Assembly (NCBI GenBank): GCA_016839815.1
Contig: JAEOTM010000032.1
Span: forward strand, 1 to 64,000
Source of the DNA: Candidatus Hodarchaeota archaeon
Lineage (GTDB): Archaea > Asgardarchaeota > Heimdallarchaeia > Hodarchaeales > Hodarchaeaceae
Direction of reading: 5' to 3'
Length of the DNA: 64,000 nucleotides
Below, one piece after another: positions 59,275 through 64,000 of this stretch (position 1 is its first letter; each line of letters opens with the position of its first letter). The notes beneath the pieces were generated by a model that ran no database searches, had not been told where the DNA came from, and worked only from the letters and a program-made list of their open reading frames with translations. Position numbers and translations under genes: made by a program.

Positions 59275-60524
59275 TATGATGCCTTCCTCTTAGTGATTTC
59301 GACCGAAATTAGATTTACTAGCTCATTCCCGAGTGTTTCCTTGGATCCTTTCAATTCAAGAATCGCTTGTTGGTCACGAATTACAAATAATTCGTTCGAT
59401 TTCGTCATAAATCCCTTATCTGGTTCTCCTACCCAGTTTGCACAGACAATATCAACATTATTCTCTTTTAGATACTGAGTTGCCTTTGAAACCAACTCTT
59501 GTTCAGCAATTCCAACTTCAGCCTTAAAGGCAACAATAAATAAGGAGGGAAACTCTTTTTTTATTGCTTTAACAATCTTAATTGTGGGTTTAAGCTCAAT
59601 CGACATGTCTTCTTGGAGAGAAGGAATTTTCCCCTTTTGATAATTTGGTTGGTAATCCGAAATTGCAGCAACTGATATTAGCCCATCAACTCCCCCTTTT
59701 GATATCTGATCTCTGATATATTTATACATATCAGCAGTAGAGCGAACAATCGTTACTGATGGTATATCGAGATCTGTTTGTATCGTATTTCCTTCTCCCA
59801 AAACATATTTAACCTCAGCACCATTTTTCTGAAGCGCTCTCGCTATATACAGAGATGATAACCCACTTGAGGGATTGGAAAGGAATCTAACATCATCTAG
59901 ATACTCCCGAGTAGCTCCTCCAGTTACAATAAACTTGGTACCTTCTAAAGGACGAGAATGACTAAGTATTTTAATGATTTGATCCATCAGTAAATTTAGG
60001 GAAGGAAACTTATACTTTTTTTCTTCCTCCTCACTTGTCAGGAATTGTACACCTAACTGTTTGAGAAAATTCATACTTTTCTGGGTTATAGGATTGTCGA
60101 GTAAGACGCTATGGGCTGCAGGTACAACAATACAAGGAATTTTTGCTCCAATACACGCTAATGCAGTTAGAGGAACTGGACCGTCAGCAACTCCTGAAGC
60201 CAACTTAGAAATCGTATTTGCTGTAGCTGGGCACAGTAAATATAGATCTACTTTTTCCTCTGGATCTACACTCCATTTAATATGCTCCGATAGCCCGGAA
60301 ATCTCCGTATAAGGCGGTTCTCCCATTGACCAAGTTAATGCATCAGCAGTAACAAATCTCGAAGCTTCTTTAGATAGAACAACAAATGGTTTACCCGAAT
60401 AACGCAGAATTTCTCTTACTAAATGTGGAAGTTCGATTGCTGCGATAGAACCGGTAACACCGATTAGGATCCGCTTACCCTCTAGTAACTTACCTTTAGT
60501 TCCATAAATTTCGGCGATACTCAT
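59274..60524 (-). CDS. coaBC: Bifunctional phosphopantothenoylcysteine decarboxylase/phosphopantothenate-cysteine ligase
   Basis: 'RILIGVTGSIAAIELPHLVREI', 'LLCPATANTISKLASGVADGPV', 'FIVTGGATREYLDDVRFLSNPSSG'. Confidence 0.93.
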   Translation of the reverse strand: MSIAEIYGTKGKLLEGKRILIGVTGSIAAIELPHLVREILRYSGKPFVVLSKEASRFVTADALTWSMGEPPYTEISGLSEHIKWSVDPEEKVDLYLLCPATANTISKLASGVADGPVPLTALACIGAKIPCIVVPAAHSVLLDNPITQKSMNFLKQLGVQFLTSEEEEKKYKFPSLNLLMDQIIKILSHSRPLEGTKFIVTGGATREYLDDVRFLSNPSSGLSSLYIARALQKNGAEVKYVLGEGNTIQTDLDIPSVTIVRSTADMYKYIRDQISKGGVDGLISVAAISDYQPNYQKGKIPSLQEDMSIELKPTIKIVKAIKKEFPSLFIVAFKAEVGIAEQELVSKATQYLKENNVDIVCANWVGEPDKGFMTKSNELFVIRDQQAILELKGSKETLGNELVNLISVEITKRKAS

Positions 60525-60837
60525 TATAATAGGATCCTATCGTAATTTCGATTTCCTTCGGGTTCTAATGAAAATTTATCAACATTTTCTTTTAAGAATC
60601 AGGGTTATGCATGGAAAATATGAATATACAAAATATACTTGGATTCTGTCACAACGTATCTACAATTTAACATCTCAATAATGACGAGTTTTCGTCCAAA
60701 GAATAAAGCTAGGAGAGATGACTTTTTCTTACTAATTTCTCTCAACTAAGGGTGAAAGCTCATAAGTCCCATTTATTGACCGTTTTCTGAAAAGGAGTAG
60801 AAAAATAAATCTCACTTTCTTTATAGTTCTTAATGAG

Positions 60838-61677
60838 ATGAGTTTAATGGCCTTACTTCAATTTATTGGAGACAATATTATTACAGATCCATTCCAAGCA
60901 ATATTTGCAATCATTTTTTCATTTTTTGTAGGCATATTATCCTCTGCATTAGGCGTTGGAGGGGGATTCATAACTACTCCATCTTTAATGATCGCAGACA
61001 TTGAAGAAACTCATGCTATTGGTACAGTACTTTTTATGATTATTTTTACTGCTATTTCATCAACTATTGCTTATTCACGACAATCTGGATTAATTGAATA
61101 CCGTTCAGGATTATTAATTGCTACAACTACAATAATAGGATCTATTTCAGGGAGTATTACTAGTTCCATACTTGCTGTTGAGGATCCACAATTATTCCGC
61201 ATCGTTTTCGTACTATGTTTAATACCAATAGCTATAAAAATGATTCTTTATCCAAAAGAAAGAAGGAGAGGAGCATCGTCTGAAGAAGAAATCGAACACG
61301 ATGATGTGGTCTGGTATGGATATGAAAAACGAGAGATTTATTCCACTGTGTTCGGTTTAGTGGCAGGGTTCTCATCAGGATTGTTAGGTATAGGTGGGGG
61401 AGTTGTTATGGTTCCTATACTTGTAACACTGGGAAAAATACCAATGCATAAAGCAGTAGCAACATCGATGTTCATAATGATTTTCACAAGCCTTGCAGGA
61501 GCAGGGGTAAAAATCACCCAAGGATATTTTCATCCAGATCTGGCTTTATTTCTCATCATTGGTATTGTTCTAGGAGCACAAGTAGGTGCTAGGCTTGTGA
61601 AACGGGTTAATACGATTCATTTACAACGAATTTTTGGATTCATGATGATAATTGCCCTTATTTCCATAGTTCTATGA
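60838..61677 (+). CDS. TauE/SafE-family membrane transporter
   Basis: 'VGILSSALGVGGGFITTPSLMI', 'GFSSGLLGIGGGVVMVPILVTLGKIPMHKAVATSMFIM'. Confidence 0.9.
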   Translation: MSLMALLQFIGDNIITDPFQAIFAIIFSFFVGILSSALGVGGGFITTPSLMIADIEETHAIGTVLFMIIFTAISSTIAYSRQSGLIEYRSGLLIATTTIIGSISGSITSSILAVEDPQLFRIVFVLCLIPIAIKMILYPKERRRGASSEEEIEHDDVVWYGYEKREIYSTVFGLVAGFSSGLLGIGGGVVMVPILVTLGKIPMHKAVATSMFIMIFTSLAGAGVKITQGYFHPDLALFLIIGIVLGAQVGARLVKRVNTIHLQRIFGFMMIIALISIVL

Positions 61678-61682
61678 GATAA

Positions 61683-61895
61683 TTACCTCATCACGTTACA
61701 ATAAAGGTACATTTCTCATTATCTGCAGAAAATAGCCCAACTCTTGAAGTTCTAAAAGCCTATGAATATAAAGCTTCATTGTATACTCTAGATGGGAACA
61801 GAGTAAATCCGTATGTGATATGCTTCTCGATAAAACCGTTACATCTAGCAAACTTAAAGCAAACAATTCCTCGGTATATAGGTGTTATTAAATGA
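61683..61895 (+). other. Open frame without ATG/GTG/TTG start at its 5' end, ending in ATGA overlap with response regulator gene
   Basis: LPHHVTIKVHFSLSAENSPTLEVLKAYEYKASLYTLDGNRVNPYVICFSIKPLHLANLKQTIPRYIGVIK*; not in ORF track. Confidence 0.35.
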
Positions 61896-62278
61896 AGGGT
61901 GACTCTATTTTAGTAGTGGATGATGAAGAGGATACTGTGGAATTAGCTAGAATGGTTTTAGAATTTGAGGGCTATCGGGTGTTTTCCGCTAATAATGGCC
62001 AAGAAGCTATCGATTTTTTGAAGGCAGAGAAAGAAAAACCAAATCTAGTTTTACTAGATGTACTCATGCCAAAAATGGATGGATTAAAAGTCTGTAAGTG
62101 GATAAAAGAAAATCCTGAGCTAAACAAAATTCCAGTTCTATTATTTACTGCAAAAGTAGGCAATAAAGACCGCAAAGAGGGGGAAAAAGTAGGTGCAGAT
62201 GCTTACATCGCAAAACCTTTCAGTGCTGACGACTTATTAAGCCTGATTCAGACGCATCTTGATAAGGCAAAATCATAG
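61892..62278 (+). CDS. Response regulator receiver-domain protein (stand-alone)
   Basis: 'ILVVDDEEDTVELARMVLEFEGY', 'NLVLLDVLMPKMDGLKVCKWIK', 'LLFTAKVG', 'GADAYIAKPFS'. Confidence 0.95.
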   Translation: MKGDSILVVDDEEDTVELARMVLEFEGYRVFSANNGQEAIDFLKAEKEKPNLVLLDVLMPKMDGLKVCKWIKENPELNKIPVLLFTAKVGNKDRKEGEKVGADAYIAKPFSADDLLSLIQTHLDKAKS

Positions 62279-62295
62279 ACCTTATTCAGTTAAAA

Positions 62296-62619
62296 TTACT
62301 GAATGTTTCTAATATACATGGTGGAAGAGGGAAAGAATTTCGTGACAGATTGAAGAAATTCATTAGTTTCATATTTCACGTGGAAAGTTAATTGCAGGGC
62401 CCCTGCTTCATGAATATAGTAAAAATGGATAAGAATACTTGAGGGTTGTTTCTTTTCAAGAAAACGAAAGCGGAATTTCAGTGCAACTGGATGATTCAAT
62501 ATTTTTAGGAAATCGTCTTCAAAATAACTCAAAAATAACGTATCAGGAGTCTGTTGATAGCCTGTTAGAAGATGAATACCTTCAGGCAGATACATTAAGA
62601 AGGCATCCAAGGTAGTCAA
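62296..62619 (-). CDS. Hypothetical protein
   Basis: 107 aa ORF; stop directly abuts nothing else, start adjoins the stop of the FAH gene (62620), suggesting co-transcription. Confidence 0.5.
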   Translation of the reverse strand: MTTLDAFLMYLPEGIHLLTGYQQTPDTLFLSYFEDDFLKILNHPVALKFRFRFLEKKQPSSILIHFYYIHEAGALQLTFHVKYETNEFLQSVTKFFPSSTMYIRNIQ

Positions 62620-63414
62620 TCAATCAACTCCTACCGTCAAGGTTCCTATTTTTTCTATAGTAGCCTGTAGAATATCTCCGTGTTCAAATTTAGCTACTCC
62701 CTCTGGAGTTCCAGTTGCAATCACATCCCCAGGTTCAAGTGTAATTATACTACTACAATATTCTATGATTCGATCAATTTTATGAATCATACTCTGTGTA
62801 TTTCCATCTTGTCGTATTTCACTATTTACCTTGAGTCTAATAGAAAGCGAATGAGGGTCGTGGATTTCGTCAGAAGTGACTACTACAGGACCTAAAGGAC
62901 AAAATGTATCAAAGCCCTTTGCAACAAACCAAGGATGCCCTTTTTCCTTTGCTTTTGATTGAATATCTCTTGCTGTAATATCCAATAAGATTGTATATCC
63001 GAAAATATGCTCTTTTGCTCTTTCCTTTGTTATATTTTTTCCTTGTTTTCCGATAATTACAGCTAATTCAATCTCATGGTGCACTTCCTGAGTTTGTTCT
63101 GGAATGATAATATTGTCACCAGGTCCTATTACTGAAGAGGGAGGTTTCAAAAACAATGGGGGAAAAGGAGGTAGTTTACTTGGATCAATTCCCATTTCTA
63201 TAGCATGGGCTGAATAATTTCTAGCTAGGCATATAATTTTCACGGGAGTAAATGGTAACTGTAATTTCGGGGCATCAGTAAGGAGTAAACTTCCTGTTTT
63301 TTCTAACAGTCGGGGATCTGAAATCAACGGTAATATACTATTCAAAGTTGGATATTTTCTAATTTCATTATCTTTCCACACTACTACTGACCCTTCGCTC
63401 AATCCAACCTTCAT
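62620..63414 (-). CDS. Fumarylacetoacetate hydrolase-family protein
   Basis: 'IICLARNYSAHAIEMG', 'PPLFLKPPSSVIGPGDNIIIPEQTQEVHHEIELAVIIGKQGKNI', 'GDVIATGTPEGV'. Confidence 0.93.
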   Translation of the reverse strand: MKVGLSEGSVVVWKDNEIRKYPTLNSILPLISDPRLLEKTGSLLLTDAPKLQLPFTPVKIICLARNYSAHAIEMGIDPSKLPPFPPLFLKPPSSVIGPGDNIIIPEQTQEVHHEIELAVIIGKQGKNITKERAKEHIFGYTILLDITARDIQSKAKEKGHPWFVAKGFDTFCPLGPVVVTSDEIHDPHSLSIRLKVNSEIRQDGNTQSMIHKIDRIIEYCSSIITLEPGDVIATGTPEGVAKFEHGDILQATIEKIGTLTVGVD

Positions 63415-63627
63415 AAAGTATCCTTCTGTTCATTCTAAACCTATTAGCTCTAAAATATTGTGAGTTAAACTTGAAATAATTAACTGCAATTTAATCCTGT
63501 CGATTGAAAAGTAATATGTAACTCATCCGGTTTTTCGGGAAAATAAAACAAGAAATCAATTAAAGAGCTTCCAAAACTAGTTCTATCAAGATAAAGTCTT
63601 TTGTGATAGCTTAAGTCAGGTGAAAAA

Positions 63628-64000
63628 ATGAAAGTTTTGGTTACTGGAGGAGGTGGCTTTGTAGGCAGTCATTTGATAGAAGAATTGCTTATTCAAGGTA
63701 ATGAAATCGTCTGTTTAGATAATTTCACTACAGGAAAAACCAGAAATCTAAAATCCTTTGAAGAAAGAATCACACTTATTGAAGGTGATATCTTAAATCC
63801 TAATGATATAAAAACCGCTCTTAAGGATGTGGAATCAGTATATCATCTAGCAGCACAGATTTCTGTATCTCATTCTGTCCGCGATCCACTCTACGACGCA
63901 TCAATAAATATCAATGGATTTATTAACATACTTAATGCGATCCTTAATAGGTCTGTGAAAAGAATTGTCTATGTAAGTACTGGAGGGGCAATATATGGGG
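63628..64000 (+). CDS. NAD-dependent nucleotide-sugar epimerase/dehydratase, truncated by window end
   Basis: ATG at 63628: MKVLVTGGGGFVGSHLIEELLIQGNEIVCLDNFTTGKTRNL...VYHLAAQISVSHSV...RIVYVSTGGAIYG. Confidence 0.93.
   Translation, partial: MKVLVTGGGGFVGSHLIEELLIQGNEIVCLDNFTTGKTRNLKSFEERITLIEGDILNPNDIKTALKDVESVYHLAAQISVSHSVRDPLYDASININGFINILNAILNRSVKRIVYVSTGGAIYG

Noticed and set aside
62296-62619. Possible relation of the 107-aa protein to the NuoC/30-kDa hydrogenase subunit ('SVTKFFPS' resembles 'SVTDLFPS')
   Set aside because: Similarity limited to a few residues and no neighbouring hydrogenase/complex I genes.

Overview
AT-rich, gene-dense chromosomal window (about 50 CDS). The gene content points to an archaeon, most likely Asgard (inference). 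Three eukaryote-like small GTPases are present: a stand-alone Ras/Rab-like one, a Rab-like one paired with a longin-roadblock protein, and an Arf-like one with a C-terminal longin-like domain. Other clues are a polyproline/zinc-ribbon protein and a complete archaeal-type CoA branch (panB, PPS, pantoate kinase, panE-like, coaBC). Remaining content: ferredoxin + AOR-type oxidoreductase, MFS, ABC and DMT transporters, AsnRS, lipoate ligase, an Era-like GTPase trio, two M42 peptidases, an ERCC4 nuclease, a TtuA/Ncs6-like PP-loop ATPase, a sugar nucleotidyltransferase with a degenerate phosphohexomutase, and surface proteins with Ser/Thr-rich or PGF-like C-terminal anchors. No rRNA, CRISPR array or intact transposon was recognised, and no tRNA was seen by eye. 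The best candidates for something undescribed are: (1) a recurring longin-like module attached to or encoded beside GTPases AND fused to an MFS-type membrane protein; (2) an amino-acid-kinase/metallo-beta-lactamase fusion; (3) a ~975 bp tandem duplication that carried the 3' tail of the longin-roadblock gene with a secreted-protein gene; (4) a hairpin-rich leader upstream of the AOR operon. All assignments come from reading translations by eye. No database search was possible.
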